A stretch of DNA of 64,000 nucleotides, taken from contig NZ_BCWE01000013.1 of the NCBI RefSeq assembly GCF_001592105.1, positions 43,513 through 107,512 of the forward strand, given 5' to 3'. A model generated the notes under the pieces. It was not told the DNA's origin. It saw only the letters and a list, made by a program, of their open reading frames with translations, and did no database searches. The DNA comes from Desulfolucanica intricata (GTDB taxonomy: Bacteria; Bacillota; Desulfotomaculia; Desulfotomaculales; Desulfofarciminaceae). Of the stretch, positions 1 through 10,241 are shown one piece after another (the first letter of the stretch is position 1; each line of letters starts with the position of its first letter). Position numbers and translations under genes: made by a program.

Positions 1-29
1 GCATCTTGATCATAATAAACTTTTACCAC
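1..29 (-). CDS. ilvC: Ketol-acid reductoisomerase, first 10 codons (partial)
   Basis: Only the 5' end is present; the gene runs off the left edge. The minus strand reads GTG GTA AAA GTT TAT TAT GAT CAA GAT GC, that is M-V-K-V-Y-Y-D-Q-D-A, which is the usual N-terminus of bacterial IlvC. A ribosome site (ggaggt, complement of 38-43) sits 8 nt upstream of the GTG. It follows ilvN by about 20 nt, so it is the next gene of the ilv operon. IlvC isomerises and reduces acetolactate with NADPH. The call rests on ten residues plus context, but both agree well. Confidence 0.8.
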
Positions 30-50
30 GGAAAAGGACCTCCATTCAAA

Positions 51-554
51 TTAAGCTTCATTTTCCAGTGAAGTAGACTTACTTCCCCTTAACATGGCAA
101 TCTTTCCTGTACGTACTACTTCTTTAATACCGAAAGGTTTTAATGCTTCTTCCAGGCCGTTAATCTTATCGGCATCACCGGTGGCTTCAATCATTAATGT
201 TTCCTGACCGATATCAACAATATGTGCCCTAAAGATATCGACAATCTGCATAATTTCCGGTCTGGCTTGGGCATCAGCATTAACCTTAATTATTATTAAT
301 TCCCGACCGACATATCTTTCAGAAGTAATATCATCAATTTTTATTACATCAATCAGCTTATCAAGCTGTTTACGCACTTGTTCTAAAACATGATTATCTC
401 CTTCTACCACAATTGTCATACGAGATATAGTGGGGTCATCGGTTCTGCCAACTGCCAAACTGTCAATATTAAAACCACGCCGGCTAAACAGTCCGGACAC
501 ACGGGCAAGTACACCCGGGTTATTTTCAACCAGTACAGCAAGGGTATGAAGCAT
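51..554 (-). CDS. ilvN: Acetolactate synthase small (regulatory) subunit
   Basis: A 167-residue protein with an N-terminal ACT domain (LAVLVENNPGVLARVSGLFS, about residues 5-24, then RRGFNIDSLAVG) and a C-terminal ALS_ss_C domain. This is the normal length for the clostridial IlvN/IlvH subunit. It binds the catalytic IlvB dimer and confers valine feedback inhibition. It lies 17 nt after ilvB and just before ilvC, in the same operon. The ATG is preceded by an aaggaggt-type ribosome site. I use ilvN rather than ilvH because of the adjacent ilvB. Confidence 0.95.
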   Translation of the reverse strand: MLHTLAVLVENNPGVLARVSGLFSRRGFNIDSLAVGRTDDPTISRMTIVVEGDNHVLEQVRKQLDKLIDVIKIDDITSERYVGRELIIIKVNADAQARPEIMQIVDIFRAHIVDIGQETLMIEATGDADKINGLEEALKPFGIKEVVRTGKIAMLRGSKSTSLENEA

Positions 555-571
555 TTTTAGAACCTCCTTTA

Positions 572-2233
572 CTAACCAAGCATATCTTTCAAATCCGCAC
601 CCGCCGGAACCATTGGGAATACATTTTCCTCCTGCTCAACCACAAAATCCATTACAACAGGCTTGGGTATCGCCAAAGCCTCTTCCAGGGCAGGGGCAAC
701 CTCCTCACGCTTTGTTATGCGCATGCCGACTGCACCATAGGCCTCAGCAATTTTGACAAAATCAGGGTTCCCCTGCAGCCTGGTCTGGGAATAACGTTTA
801 TCAAAGAACAGATCCTGCCACTGCCTGACCATACCAAGAAAACCGTTATTCATAATGGCAATTTTAACCGGTAGGTTATAATTAACCGCTGTGGCCAGTT
901 CCTGAATATTCATCTGGAAGCTGCCGTCACCGGAGATACCTAAAACAGTTTCACCCGGATAGGCTGCCTGTACTCCCAGTGCGGCAGGAAATCCGTAACC
1001 CATTGTGCCTAATCCACCGGATGTAAAGAAAGAACGGGGGCGCGCTAAAGTTAAGTATTGTGCCGCCCACATTTGGTGCTGGCCAACATCCGTAGTTATA
1101 AATACATTTCTATCACGGGTCAGACGGTCAATCTCCCGGATGACAAATTGAGGCTTCATTCCCTCGTCAACAAACTCCAAAGGATAATCCTTCTTCCAGG
1201 TTTCAATTTGTGTCTGCCATTCCGAAGGCTGCTTGGCTTTTATAAGACCTAATAACTTGCTCAAAGTAACCTTTACATCCCCAACAACAGGATAGTGCAC
1301 ACCAACATTTTTCCCAATTTCGGCAGGATCAATGTCTATATGAACAACTTTTGCACCCTTGGCAAAGGTATCCAGCTTTCCTGTTACCCGGTCATCAAAC
1401 CGTGCACCTATAGCAATAATTAAATCGGCCTCACATATTGCATAGTTAGCATATTTTGTTCCGTGCATACCCAACATACCCAGGAATAACGGGTGGTCCC
1501 CCGGGAAGCTGCCCAGTCCCATTAATGTATTTGTTACCGGAGCCAGCAAAAGCTCAGCTAACTGTCTTAATTCATTATGAGCACCGGAAGTAACCACCCC
1601 GCCGCCGGCGTAAATAATGGGACGTGCAGATTCGTTAATAGCCTCTGCAACCAGAGTAAGCTGTTCTAACGGTGGTTCGGTAACCGGATCATAGCCCGGC
1701 AGGTTTACTGAACCGGGTTTCTGATACTCTATAGCAGCCGTGGTAACATCTTTAGGTATATCCACCAGTACCGGTCCCGGTCGTCCGGTAGTAGCGATAT
1801 AAAAGGCTTCTTTAATAGTCACAGCCAATTCACTGACATCCTTAACCAGGTAGTTATGTTTAGTTATCGGCATAGTGATTCCGGTGATATCCGCTTCCTG
1901 AAAAGAATCTCTTCCCAAAAGCCCCACCGTAACCTGCCCGGTAAAAGCCACTATGGGAATAGAATCCATATAGGCATTAGCAATCCCGGTTACCAGGTTC
2001 GTAGCACCGGGCCCGGAAGTAGCCAGGCAAACCCCGGGCTTTCCGGTTGCCCTGGCATATCCATCAGCCGCATGAACAGCGCCCTGCTCATGCCTGGTTA
2101 AAATATGCCTTATATCGGCATCGTAAAGGGCATCATAAATTGATAAAAGCACCCCGCCGGGATATCCGAAAATAGTATCTACCCCGTGTTCTTTCAAGCA
2201 CTCCACAAAAATTTGTGCACCGGAAAGCTTCAT
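572..2233 (-). CDS. ilvB: Acetolactate synthase large (catalytic) subunit
   Basis: A ThDP-dependent enzyme that condenses two pyruvates to acetolactate (or pyruvate with 2-ketobutyrate), the first common step of Val/Leu/Ile synthesis. It shows the three expected domains: an N-terminal PYR domain with the catalytic glutamate in RHEQGAVHAADGYARATG, a central FAD/TPP domain, and a C-terminal PP domain with GDGSFQMNIQEL and NNGFLGMVRQWQ (ThDP/Mg binding). A GTG at 2248 would add five residues but falls inside the purine-rich ribosome site (agaggtgg), so I take the ATG at 2233, giving the family N-terminus MKLSGAQ. The operon spacing to ilvD and ilvN is short. Confidence 0.95.
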   Translation of the reverse strand: MKLSGAQIFVECLKEHGVDTIFGYPGGVLLSIYDALYDADIRHILTRHEQGAVHAADGYARATGKPGVCLATSGPGATNLVTGIANAYMDSIPIVAFTGQVTVGLLGRDSFQEADITGITMPITKHNYLVKDVSELAVTIKEAFYIATTGRPGPVLVDIPKDVTTAAIEYQKPGSVNLPGYDPVTEPPLEQLTLVAEAINESARPIIYAGGGVVTSGAHNELRQLAELLLAPVTNTLMGLGSFPGDHPLFLGMLGMHGTKYANYAICEADLIIAIGARFDDRVTGKLDTFAKGAKVVHIDIDPAEIGKNVGVHYPVVGDVKVTLSKLLGLIKAKQPSEWQTQIETWKKDYPLEFVDEGMKPQFVIREIDRLTRDRNVFITTDVGQHQMWAAQYLTLARPRSFFTSGGLGTMGYGFPAALGVQAAYPGETVLGISGDGSFQMNIQELATAVNYNLPVKIAIMNNGFLGMVRQWQDLFFDKRYSQTRLQGNPDFVKIAEAYGAVGMRITKREEVAPALEEALAIPKPVVMDFVVEQEENVFPMVPAGADLKDMLG

Positions 2234-2260
2234 AGCTAAAAACCCCACCTCTCGTCAGTT

Positions 2261-3925
2261 CTAATCCTTAGTAACAACCGCCCCGGTACTCGCTGAAGTA
2301 ACCATCTTTGCGTATCTTGCCAAATAACCTTTGGTAATTTTAGGCTCCGGAACCTGCCAGTTTTTCATTCGGGCGGCGATTTCCTCTTCAGTTAAATCCA
2401 CATTTAAGCGACAATTCGGAATATCAATATCGATAATATCTCCATCCCGGACAATGGCTATAGTTCCACCAAGGGCGGCTTCCGGTGATACATGACCGAT
2501 GGCGGCACCACGGGTAGCCCCGGAAAAACGGCCGTCAGTTAAAAGTGCTACTTCTTTATCCAGACCCAGACCGGCCAGTGTAGCTGTGGGAGTAAGCATT
2601 TCCCGCATTCCCGGGCCACCCCTGGGACCTTCATAGCGAATAACAATCACGTCACCCTTATTAATTGATTGATTCATAATTGCGTCTACAGCTTCTTCCT
2701 CTGAATTAAAGACACGGGCCGGTCCACGATGCACCAACATTTCAGGCGCTACTGCCGATTTTTTGACCACTGCCCCTTCCGGAGCCAAATTGCCCTTTAA
2801 TATGGCAATCCCACCGGTGGAACTATAGGGATCATCTACACTTCGAATAATGTCACGGCGCAGAATTTTGCACCCCTGGATATTTTCACCTATAGTTAGT
2901 CCGGTTACAGTTCTACTGTTAAGGTTTAATAAATCTAACTTTGCCAGTTCCGCCATTACTGCCGGTATTCCTCCGGCTTCGTTTAATTCTTCGATAAGAT
3001 GCGGCCCGGCCGGGCTTAATTTGCACAAATTAGGAGTCCGCTCACTGATTTTATTAATTTGCTCTAAATCAACGGTCAAGCCAACTTCTCCGGCTATAGC
3101 CGGCAGGTGTAAGACGGTATTCGTAGAACACCCAAGTGCCATATCCACTGTTAGTCCGTTTTTAAAGGCATCCGCTGTTAAAATATCCGCCGGGCAAAGA
3201 TCCTCTTTGACCAGTTCCATAATCTTCATCCCGGTAAGCTTAGCCAGCCGCCGCCGTGCCGCTGCCACAGCAGGGATAGTCCCGTTGCCGGGTAAAGCCA
3301 TCCCCAGCACCTCAGTCAAGCAGTTCATCGAGTTGGCGGTAAACATACCTGCACACGAACCGCAGCCGGGGCAGGCCGAATCTTCCAGCACCGCCAGTTC
3401 TTCTTCCGACATTTTACCGGCCCGCACGGCACCTACAGCTTCAAAAACATTGCTTAAAGATTGATTCTGCCCCTTGTATTTTCCTGCCAGCATCGGGCCG
3501 CCGCTGACAATAATGGCCGGAATATTTAGTCTTGCTGCGGCCATAAGCATACCGGGCACTACCTTATCACAGCTGGGAATTAAAACCAGCCCGTCAAAGG
3601 GATGAGCGGTGGCCATTATTTCAATGGAATCAGCAATTATTTCCCTGCTGGCCAGTGAATATTTCATCCCGGTGTGGTTCATTGCAATACCGTCACAGAC
3701 AGCTATGGACGGAAATTCCACCGGAGTTCCACCTGCCATCCTCACACCGGCCTTGACTGCCTCGGCAATATCATCCAGATGACGGTGGCCGGGAACAATT
3801 TCATTATGTGCATTAACTACTCCGATGATTGGTCTCTCCAGTTCCCGGTCAATATAACCCAGAGCCTTAAACAAAGACCTATGGGGAGCTTTCTCCAACC
3901 CTTTTTTCATAGCATCACTACGCAA
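2261..3925 (-). CDS. ilvD: Dihydroxy-acid dehydratase
   Basis: An Fe-S dehydratase converting dihydroxy-acids to the 2-keto acids of the valine and isoleucine pathways. The cluster cysteines are visible in [10 protein letters not shown] and in [20 protein letters not shown], and the C-terminal [19 protein letters not shown] motif is intact. I place the start at the TTG at 3925 ([18 protein letters not shown], 554 residues): an aaggagat ribosome site lies 8 nt upstream, and this matches the family N-terminus. An upstream start at 3961 would add 12 unusual residues. It sits 43 nt after ilvE. Confidence 0.95.
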   Translation of the reverse strand: MRSDAMKKGLEKAPHRSLFKALGYIDRELERPIIGVVNAHNEIVPGHRHLDDIAEAVKAGVRMAGGTPVEFPSIAVCDGIAMNHTGMKYSLASREIIADSIEIMATAHPFDGLVLIPSCDKVVPGMLMAAARLNIPAIIVSGGPMLAGKYKGQNQSLSNVFEAVGAVRAGKMSEEELAVLEDSACPGCGSCAGMFTANSMNCLTEVLGMALPGNGTIPAVAAARRRLAKLTGMKIMELVKEDLCPADILTADAFKNGLTVDMALGCSTNTVLHLPAIAGEVGLTVDLEQINKISERTPNLCKLSPAGPHLIEELNEAGGIPAVMAELAKLDLLNLNSRTVTGLTIGENIQGCKILRRDIIRSVDDPYSSTGGIAILKGNLAPEGAVVKKSAVAPEMLVHRGPARVFNSEEEAVDAIMNQSINKGDVIVIRYEGPRGGPGMREMLTPTATLAGLGLDKEVALLTDGRFSGATRGAAIGHVSPEAALGGTIAIVRDGDIIDIDIPNCRLNVDLTEEEIAARMKNWQVPEPKITKGYLARYAKMVTSASTGAVVTKD

Positions 3926-3968
3926 AGCCAACCATCTCCTTATACCATTAAACTGTATCATTTACCTT

Positions 3969-4850
3969 TTATTCAGGGAAGATTACAGGCCCGTCCACTT
4001 TGGTCAACTCTCTGTAAGCCTTAATTAAATCCCAGGTCATTTCTCCCGGACTGCCGTTTCCAATCACCCGGCCGTCCACTTTAACTACCGGAATGCACTC
4101 TGCCGCAGTACCGGTAAGGAAACATTCATCGGCAATATAAATATCATGTCTGGTGAATAGGCGTTCTTCCACCCGAATACCCTTTTCACGAGCTATATTC
4201 ATAACAGTATTTCTGGTAACTCCCTCTAATAAACCGGCATAAGGTGGCGGGGTAATTAAAACACCGTCTTTAATAATAAAAATATTGTCACCGGTAGCTT
4301 CCGCAACATAGCCTTCATTATTCAATAGTATTGACTCAGGCACACCGGCCAAATTGGCTTCTATTTTGGCAAAAATATTATTCAAATAATTAAGGGATTT
4401 TACCCGGGGATTAACAGCCTCAACAGCATTTCTGCGTGTTGCCACAGTTACTGTTTCTAAGCCCTTTTCGTATAACTCTGCCGGATAAAGCTTAATATCA
4501 GCTGTAATACAAAAAACTGTCGGTTTCTCACACTTGCGGGGATCCAAACCCAGGTCACCCTTTCCTCTGGAGACTACCAAACGAATATAGGCATCTTTTT
4601 GGTTATTCCGGCGTAGGGTTTCCAAAACAACTTCTACCATCTCATCTCTGGTTAACGGAATATCAAGCATAATAGTTTTGGCAGATTCATAAAGACGTTT
4701 AATGTGTTCATCCAGTTTAAATACCCTGTTGTGGTAAGCTCGAATACCCTCAAATATCCCGTCTCCATAAAGGAGTCCATGGTCAAACACCGATACAACA
4801 GCTTCTTCTTCCGGTACAAAATTTCCATTGAGATAGATGATTAAACTCAT
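3969..4850 (-). CDS. ilvE: Branched-chain amino-acid aminotransferase
   Basis: A fold-type IV PLP aminotransferase of 293 residues, the final transamination step to Leu/Ile/Val. It has the class-IV features VFDHGLLYGDGIFEGIRAYH near the N-terminus, the PLP lysine region PRVKSLNYLNNIFAKIEA, and EATGDNIFI plus ECFLTGTAAECIPV in the second half. It is the first gene behind the tandem RNA leader at 4.9-5.4 kb, so it should respond directly to both RNA elements. A close homologue, D-amino-acid transaminase (Dat), is possible from sequence alone, but the operon position favours IlvE. Confidence 0.92.
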   Translation of the reverse strand: MSLIIYLNGNFVPEEEAVVSVFDHGLLYGDGIFEGIRAYHNRVFKLDEHIKRLYESAKTIMLDIPLTRDEMVEVVLETLRRNNQKDAYIRLVVSRGKGDLGLDPRKCEKPTVFCITADIKLYPAELYEKGLETVTVATRRNAVEAVNPRVKSLNYLNNIFAKIEANLAGVPESILLNNEGYVAEATGDNIFIIKDGVLITPPPYAGLLEGVTRNTVMNIAREKGIRVEERLFTRHDIYIADECFLTGTAAECIPVVKVDGRVIGNGSPGEMTWDLIKAYRELTKVDGPVIFPE

Positions 4851-4908
4851 GTTTTAATCGCTCCCGTATATAAATTTTATTAGTTTTTGTATTTTTAACA
4901 AAAACAAC

Positions 4909-5075
4909 AAAAAGACCCTGCAGATAATTTCCAGGAGTGGAACCTATCCGCTGGGTCTTTTATCCCCACGGTGTAACCTTCGGACTAACCTCCGACAGGC
5001 CTGTACCGCTTGGTCCAGTCCCCCACGAAAAGCGAGGCGGAACCCTAGGTACACTTCCCCTCTAAACTTAAATCC
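4909..5075 (-). promoter_or_regulatory. ykkC-type riboswitch, probably ppGpp class (subtype 2a), with terminator
   Basis: The minus strand carries the ykkC-family signatures in order: CTAGGGTTCCG (complement of 5040-5050), GGACTGGACCAAGCGG, then ACACCGTGGGGATAAAAGAC. Overlapping the 3' end is an intrinsic terminator: aaaagaccc pairs with gggtctttt (4909-4961) and is followed by T residues. The terminator arm reuses the aptamer's AAAAGACCC, so ligand binding would prevent termination, as expected of a genetic ON switch. Known biology: subtype 2a (ppGpp) sensors precede branched-chain amino-acid genes in Clostridia, often next to a T-box. The class assignment comes from motif and context, not from a covariance model; the PRPP (2b) and guanidine-I classes are alternatives. 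Confidence 0.75.
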
Positions 5076-5088
5076 GTTATTACGGCTA

Positions 5089-5400
5089 AAAAAACCCCTC
5101 GACCTGGCATAATGAATTACAATACCAGGGACGAGGGGTTTAAAACCCTGCGCGGTACCACCCTGCTTGCTGCCACTAAAATAATAAATAGCGGTAGCCC
5201 CTCAAGTGTCCGAATGACACAGTTTTGTTAACGGGTGGCCAACACCCGGCCAAGCCTACTCAGGAAAAGCCCTTTCGACCGGCAGTTCCAGGGTGATCTG
5301 TTTTCCTGTCACTTGCACCGGTTTTCAGCTGCCCCGGCTCTCTGGAAAGCAGTAATACAGGAAACTGTCCCTTTCATAACTCTTAGCCTAATATAACTTA
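5089..5400 (-). promoter_or_regulatory. T-box leader (uncharged tRNA sensor), probably isoleucine
   Basis: The T-box sequence GGTGGTACCGCG (complement of 5151-5162) is followed by a strong terminator of paired aaacccctcg and cgaggggttt arms plus a T7 run (5089-5142). Upstream is a Stem I region with the AGAGAGCCGGGG / CTGAAAACCGGTG apical signature (about 5310-5345). A candidate specifier AUC (Ile) lies at 5295-5297 in the context aacagATCACC. Uncharged tRNA would stabilise the antiterminator and allow transcription of the ilv operon. It is placed upstream of a second riboswitch, so transcripts must pass two terminators. The specifier assignment is tentative. Confidence 0.92.
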
Positions 5401-5406
5401 CTACCC

Positions 5407-5435
5407 AGTATACAGAAGACATCCGTATATGTCAA
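5407..5435 (-). promoter_or_regulatory. Sigma-A type promoter of the ilv operon
   Basis: -35 TTGACA (complement of 5430-5435), a 17-nt spacer, and -10 TATACT (complement of 5407-5412). It is nearly consensus and placed just upstream of the T-box Stem I. Confidence 0.88.
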
Positions 5436-5660
5436 GAAGTTTTAGGTTATATTAATGTTAAAAAATTTTATTAAATCAACTAACAAAACAACTCTATAAA
5501 GAAAAAGTATAGCCTTTAAGTTCTTAAATCAATCATTTATTAAACTATGTGTTGACAGGCTTAGGTATTATTTGTTACTATATGTGCCTTTACAATAATT
5601 ATAACTAATTTAACTGAACAGCAAAAAAGATGTTTACAGTTTAAATCCGGAAATTTTCCT

Positions 5661-6074
5661 CTAAAACCAGCTTACAACGTATTCAGCAAATCTCCTAAAG
5701 TCATCTGTTTTTTTAAGGCTTTCATATACTATCTTAGGATCAACATCAAGATAGTCATGAACCAGCACATTTCGAAAACCTGCTATTGACTTCATAGTAA
5801 CGGTCAGAGCTTTGGGGAGTAATCCTTCCTCATGCAAAACCGTAAAAATATCTCCATAACCATGAGGGGTGCGGTAGCCCCGGTCAGCAATAACATGGCT
5901 GCCAATATCAATACAAATCTGTGCAGCTACATGCAAATTTCTCTCAGCGCGATCCCGGATACCTTCATTATCCGCAAACTCATCCCAACCGACTTCGGAT
6001 AATTCCGTTAATTTACGTAAAGTTTGTTCCAACTTCAACAAGCGCCTTTCAACCGTTTCTCTGTCAACCACCAA
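5661..6074 (-). CDS. hepT: HepT-like HEPN toxin (DUF86)
   Basis: A 137-residue all-alpha protein with the HEPN RNase motif R-x4-H in FRNVLVHDYLDVD (about residues 105-117), followed by the conserved Tyr that is the AMPylation target in characterised HepT proteins. It overlaps the 3' end of the upstream nucleotidyltransferase gene by 11 nt, the standard MntA-HepT arrangement in which MntA tri-AMPylates HepT to silence it. The target is probably tRNA or mRNA cleavage in the cytosol (family knowledge). The pair sits in a gap between the arg operon and the ilv leader and is the only non-biosynthetic insert there. Confidence 0.85.
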   Translation of the reverse strand: MVVDRETVERRLLKLEQTLRKLTELSEVGWDEFADNEGIRDRAERNLHVAAQICIDIGSHVIADRGYRTPHGYGDIFTVLHEEGLLPKALTVTMKSIAGFRNVLVHDYLDVDPKIVYESLKKTDDFRRFAEYVVSWF

Positions 6075-6534
6075 ACCTGCCCTCCTTGATTCTTCTAATT
6101 AAACCTTCGTGAATGACCTTTTCAACAGGTTTATAATCAAAATACCGGTCACAGGTCCGCACCTGAAAATTCACCCGCTGGGCTTTTGCTTCGGGCTTCT
6201 CATAAAGAAGTTTTCCTTTACACAAAACCCGGTAGGCTAAAGCCGGTGGCGCCTGGTTTAAAATTACCAGGTCGACTTCATCCGTTTTAAGTATTGAAGT
6301 TGTTGTCGAAAGAATATCTAGTTTTTTTTCAAAGTAAAGCTTACTCGAAAAATCCCGGTCAAGGAGAACAGCCAAATCAATGTCGCTGACAGGGGTTTGT
6401 TTACCTTCGGCATAGGACCCAAAAAGGTACATTGCTATTATGTCATCATCCCACTTCGCTTTTTCAGCCAGTAACGGAATATATTCTTCCACATTATGTT
6501 CTATTTTTTTAAAACGATACAACTTAATCACCAT
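6064..6534 (-). CDS. mntA: MntA-like antitoxin nucleotidyltransferase
   Basis: A 156-residue minimal nucleotidyltransferase with the Pol-beta motif LFGSYAEGKQTPVSDIDLAV (GSx10DxD, about residues 38-57) and a third acidic residue in DEVDLVIL. Family members AMPylate the adjacent HEPN toxin. It is translationally coupled to hepT by an 11-nt overlap. Its ATG is only about 65 nt from the argH stop, and the intervening argH terminator separates the two units. I see no clear promoter of its own. Confidence 0.85.
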   Translation of the reverse strand: MVIKLYRFKKIEHNVEEYIPLLAEKAKWDDDIIAMYLFGSYAEGKQTPVSDIDLAVLLDRDFSSKLYFEKKLDILSTTTSILKTDEVDLVILNQAPPALAYRVLCKGKLLYEKPEAKAQRVNFQVRTCDRYFDYKPVEKVIHEGLIRRIKEGRFGG

Positions 6535-6542
6535 ATCCTTGA

Positions 6543-6587
6543 AAAAGAGAACCCATAGTTATTTTAATCCGGGTTCCCTTTTTTGTT
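6543..6587 (-). terminator. Terminator of the arg operon (possibly bidirectional)
   Basis: A stem of agagaaccc and gggttccct arms around a 22-nt loop, with T runs on both strands. It lies directly after the argH stop and before mntA. Confidence 0.8.
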
Positions 6588-6597
6588 ACTACAAAAA

Positions 6598-7992
<1,395 letters not shown>

Positions 7993-8008
7993 TTACGAAT
8001 CCCCCCAT

Positions 8009-9214
8009 CTATCTAAGTCCCGTCTTTTTCTCCATCATAGCCCTTACCTTTAAAGGTAATCCGAAAAGGTTAATAAACCCGGCAGCATCCTGCTGGCTGT
8101 ATACCTCATCCCGCCCGAAGGTAGCCAGTTCTTCATTGTATAAGGAGTAGGGTGACTTTGTTCCGGCAGGAATACAATTACCCTTATATAATTTCATCCT
8201 GACAGTACCGGTTACCGTCCGCTGGGTTTTTTCCACAAAAGCATCAAGGGCTTCCCTTAACGGTGAGAACCATACCCCGTCATACACCAGCTCGGCATAA
8301 CGGGCAGCAACTATTTCCTTAAAATGCAAGGTGGCTCGATCCAGGGTCAGGAGTTCCAGCTCCCTGTGGGCATTGTAAAGTACTGTGCCACCCGGTGTTT
8401 CATAAACACCGCGGGATTTCATACCCACCAAGCGGTTTTCCACCATATCGATAATCCCCACACCGTTTTTCCCTGCGATTTCATTTAATTTTTCGATTAA
8501 AGTCACTGAGTCACAGGCCGACCCGTCAAGTTTTACAGGGGTACCCTGTTCAAACTCGATTTCCACATAAGCAGGCTGATCAGGTGCTTTCTCCGGGGGA
8601 ACAGTCAAAAGGTATAAGTCTTCTTTGGGTTCATTCCAGGGGTCTTCCAGGTCACCACCCTCATGGCTTAAATGCCACAGGTTGCGGTCCATACTGTAGG
8701 GACGTTCCTTGGTTACCGGCACCGGGATACCCCGGGCCTGGGCATAATCAATAGCATCTTCCCTGGAGCGAATATCCCATTCCCGCCAGGGAGCAATTAT
8801 TTTTAGATCCGGGTTCAGGGCTTTGATACCCAGCTCAAAGCGCACCTGGTCATTACCCTTACCTGTAGCCCCGTGGGCTATTGCTTCGGCACCCTCTTTG
8901 GCAGCTATTTCCACCAGCTTTTTAGCAATCAGCGGCCTGGCCATAGAAGTGCCCAGGAGATACTTGCTCTCATAAATTGCCCCGGCCCGTAAAGTAGGAT
9001 AAATGTATTCTTCCACAAACTCTTTTTTTACATCTTCAATATACAGCTTAGCTGCCCCGCTCTTGACCGCTTTTTCGTGCAAGGGCTCCAATTCTTCCCC
9101 CTGTCCCAAATCGGCAGCCATGGCGATAACCTCATAGCCGTAATTTTCTTTCAGCCAGGGTATAATGATTGATGTATCCAATCCTCCTGAATATGCAAGG
9201 ACGACTTTTGCCAT
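8009..9214 (-). CDS. argG: Argininosuccinate synthase
   Basis: A 401-residue N-type ATP pyrophosphatase joining citrulline and aspartate. The PP-loop AYSGGLDTS is at residues 8-16, [12 protein letters not shown] binds citrulline/aspartate, and SREDAIDYA and the C-terminal region are standard. The length is typical for the family (about 400). It lies between argF and argH in the same operon. Confidence 0.97.
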   Translation of the reverse strand: MAKVVLAYSGGLDTSIIIPWLKENYGYEVIAMAADLGQGEELEPLHEKAVKSGAAKLYIEDVKKEFVEEYIYPTLRAGAIYESKYLLGTSMARPLIAKKLVEIAAKEGAEAIAHGATGKGNDQVRFELGIKALNPDLKIIAPWREWDIRSREDAIDYAQARGIPVPVTKERPYSMDRNLWHLSHEGGDLEDPWNEPKEDLYLLTVPPEKAPDQPAYVEIEFEQGTPVKLDGSACDSVTLIEKLNEIAGKNGVGIIDMVENRLVGMKSRGVYETPGGTVLYNAHRELELLTLDRATLHFKEIVAARYAELVYDGVWFSPLREALDAFVEKTQRTVTGTVRMKLYKGNCIPAGTKSPYSLYNEELATFGRDEVYSQQDAAGFINLFGLPLKVRAMMEKKTGLR

Positions 9215-9269
9215 TTATAAAAACGCTCCCCTCTTACGATGAATATCTATATTTCACCCTTTTACAGGC

Positions 9270-10217
9270 TTAATCTTGCATCACTAAAGCCATAATTGCC
9301 TTATGAGCATGCAGGCGGTTTTCTGCCTCATCAAAGACCACTGAGTGAGGGCCGTCAATGATTTCGGCAGTTACCTCCTGACCCCGCTTGGCCGGCAGGC
9401 AATGTAAGAAAATGTAATCCGGCTTGGCATGAAGCACCATTTCAGCATTAACCTGGTAAGCAGACAAAACTTTAGCCCTTTCTTCCTGCTCCTGTTCCTG
9501 CCCCATACTGGCCCAAACATCGGTATAAATCACATCGGCACCGGTTACTGCTGCCACCGGGTCCTCGGTTATTTCAATCACGCTGCCGGTGGTTTCGGCC
9601 GCAGCCCGTGCTTCAGCCACTATCTCCTCCGGCGGCTTGTACCCCGGGGGTGAAGCTATACTGATATTCATTCCGACTTTAGCACAGCCGTGCATCAACG
9701 AGTTAGCCACATTATTCCCGTCTCCTAAAAAGGCCATCTTAAGCCCTGCCAGCTGCCCCTTGTGCTCCAGTACCGTTTGTAGATCCGCAATTACCTGGGT
9801 GGGATGCACCAGGTCGGTTAACCCGTTGATGATTGGGATATCAGCATATTGTGCTAATTCTTCCACATCCGACTGGGCATAGGTTCTAATCATAATTCCG
9901 TCCAAATAACGCGAAAGGGTTCTGGCCGTATCGGCTATAGTTTCCCCGCGTCCCATCTGTAAATCATTACTGCTCAAAAATAAAGGGTAACCGCCCAATT
10001 GATACATTCCTACCTCAAAAGATACTCTGGTCCGGGTGGAGGATTTTTGAAAAATAAGACCAAGAGTTTTTCCCTTTAAATATTGATGCGGCTCTCCTTT
10101 TTTCAGCATAGCTTTAAGCTCCATTGCCACATCAATAAAGGTTTTCACCTCATCTGAGGTAAAATCTTGAAGGGTTAAGAAGTCCCTCCCTTTAAAACTT
10201 TTCCGAATCGAAGTCAT
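9270..10217 (-). CDS. argF: Ornithine carbamoyltransferase
   Basis: Transfers a carbamoyl group to ornithine to make citrulline. The carbamoyl-phosphate motif FQKSSTRTRVSFEVGMYQLGG, HPTQVIADLQT and the ornithine loop FLHCLPAKRGQEV are all present. I choose the second ATG (10217) because the ggaggt ribosome site abuts the first ATG at 10223; the difference is two residues. It lies 24 nt or less from argD and about 55 nt from argG. Confidence 0.96.
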   Translation of the reverse strand: MTSIRKSFKGRDFLTLQDFTSDEVKTFIDVAMELKAMLKKGEPHQYLKGKTLGLIFQKSSTRTRVSFEVGMYQLGGYPLFLSSNDLQMGRGETIADTARTLSRYLDGIMIRTYAQSDVEELAQYADIPIINGLTDLVHPTQVIADLQTVLEHKGQLAGLKMAFLGDGNNVANSLMHGCAKVGMNISIASPPGYKPPEEIVAEARAAAETTGSVIEITEDPVAAVTGADVIYTDVWASMGQEQEQEERAKVLSAYQVNAEMVLHAKPDYIFLHCLPAKRGQEVTAEIIDGPHSVVFDEAENRLHAHKAIMALVMQD

Positions 10218-10241
10218 AAACATACCTCCAAAACACTTTTA

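Noticed and set aside
2850..3464. 204-codon plus-strand ORF inside ilvD
   Set aside because: It mirrors the antisense of an intact, strongly supported ilvD frame; its composition is that of a GC-rich shadow frame and it has no ribosome site.
4909..5075. Guanidine-I riboswitch
   Set aside because: The element has the shared ykkC core, but it controls branched-chain synthesis instead of guanidine export or carboxylases and follows a T-box, both of which favour the ppGpp subtype. Not excluded without a model search.
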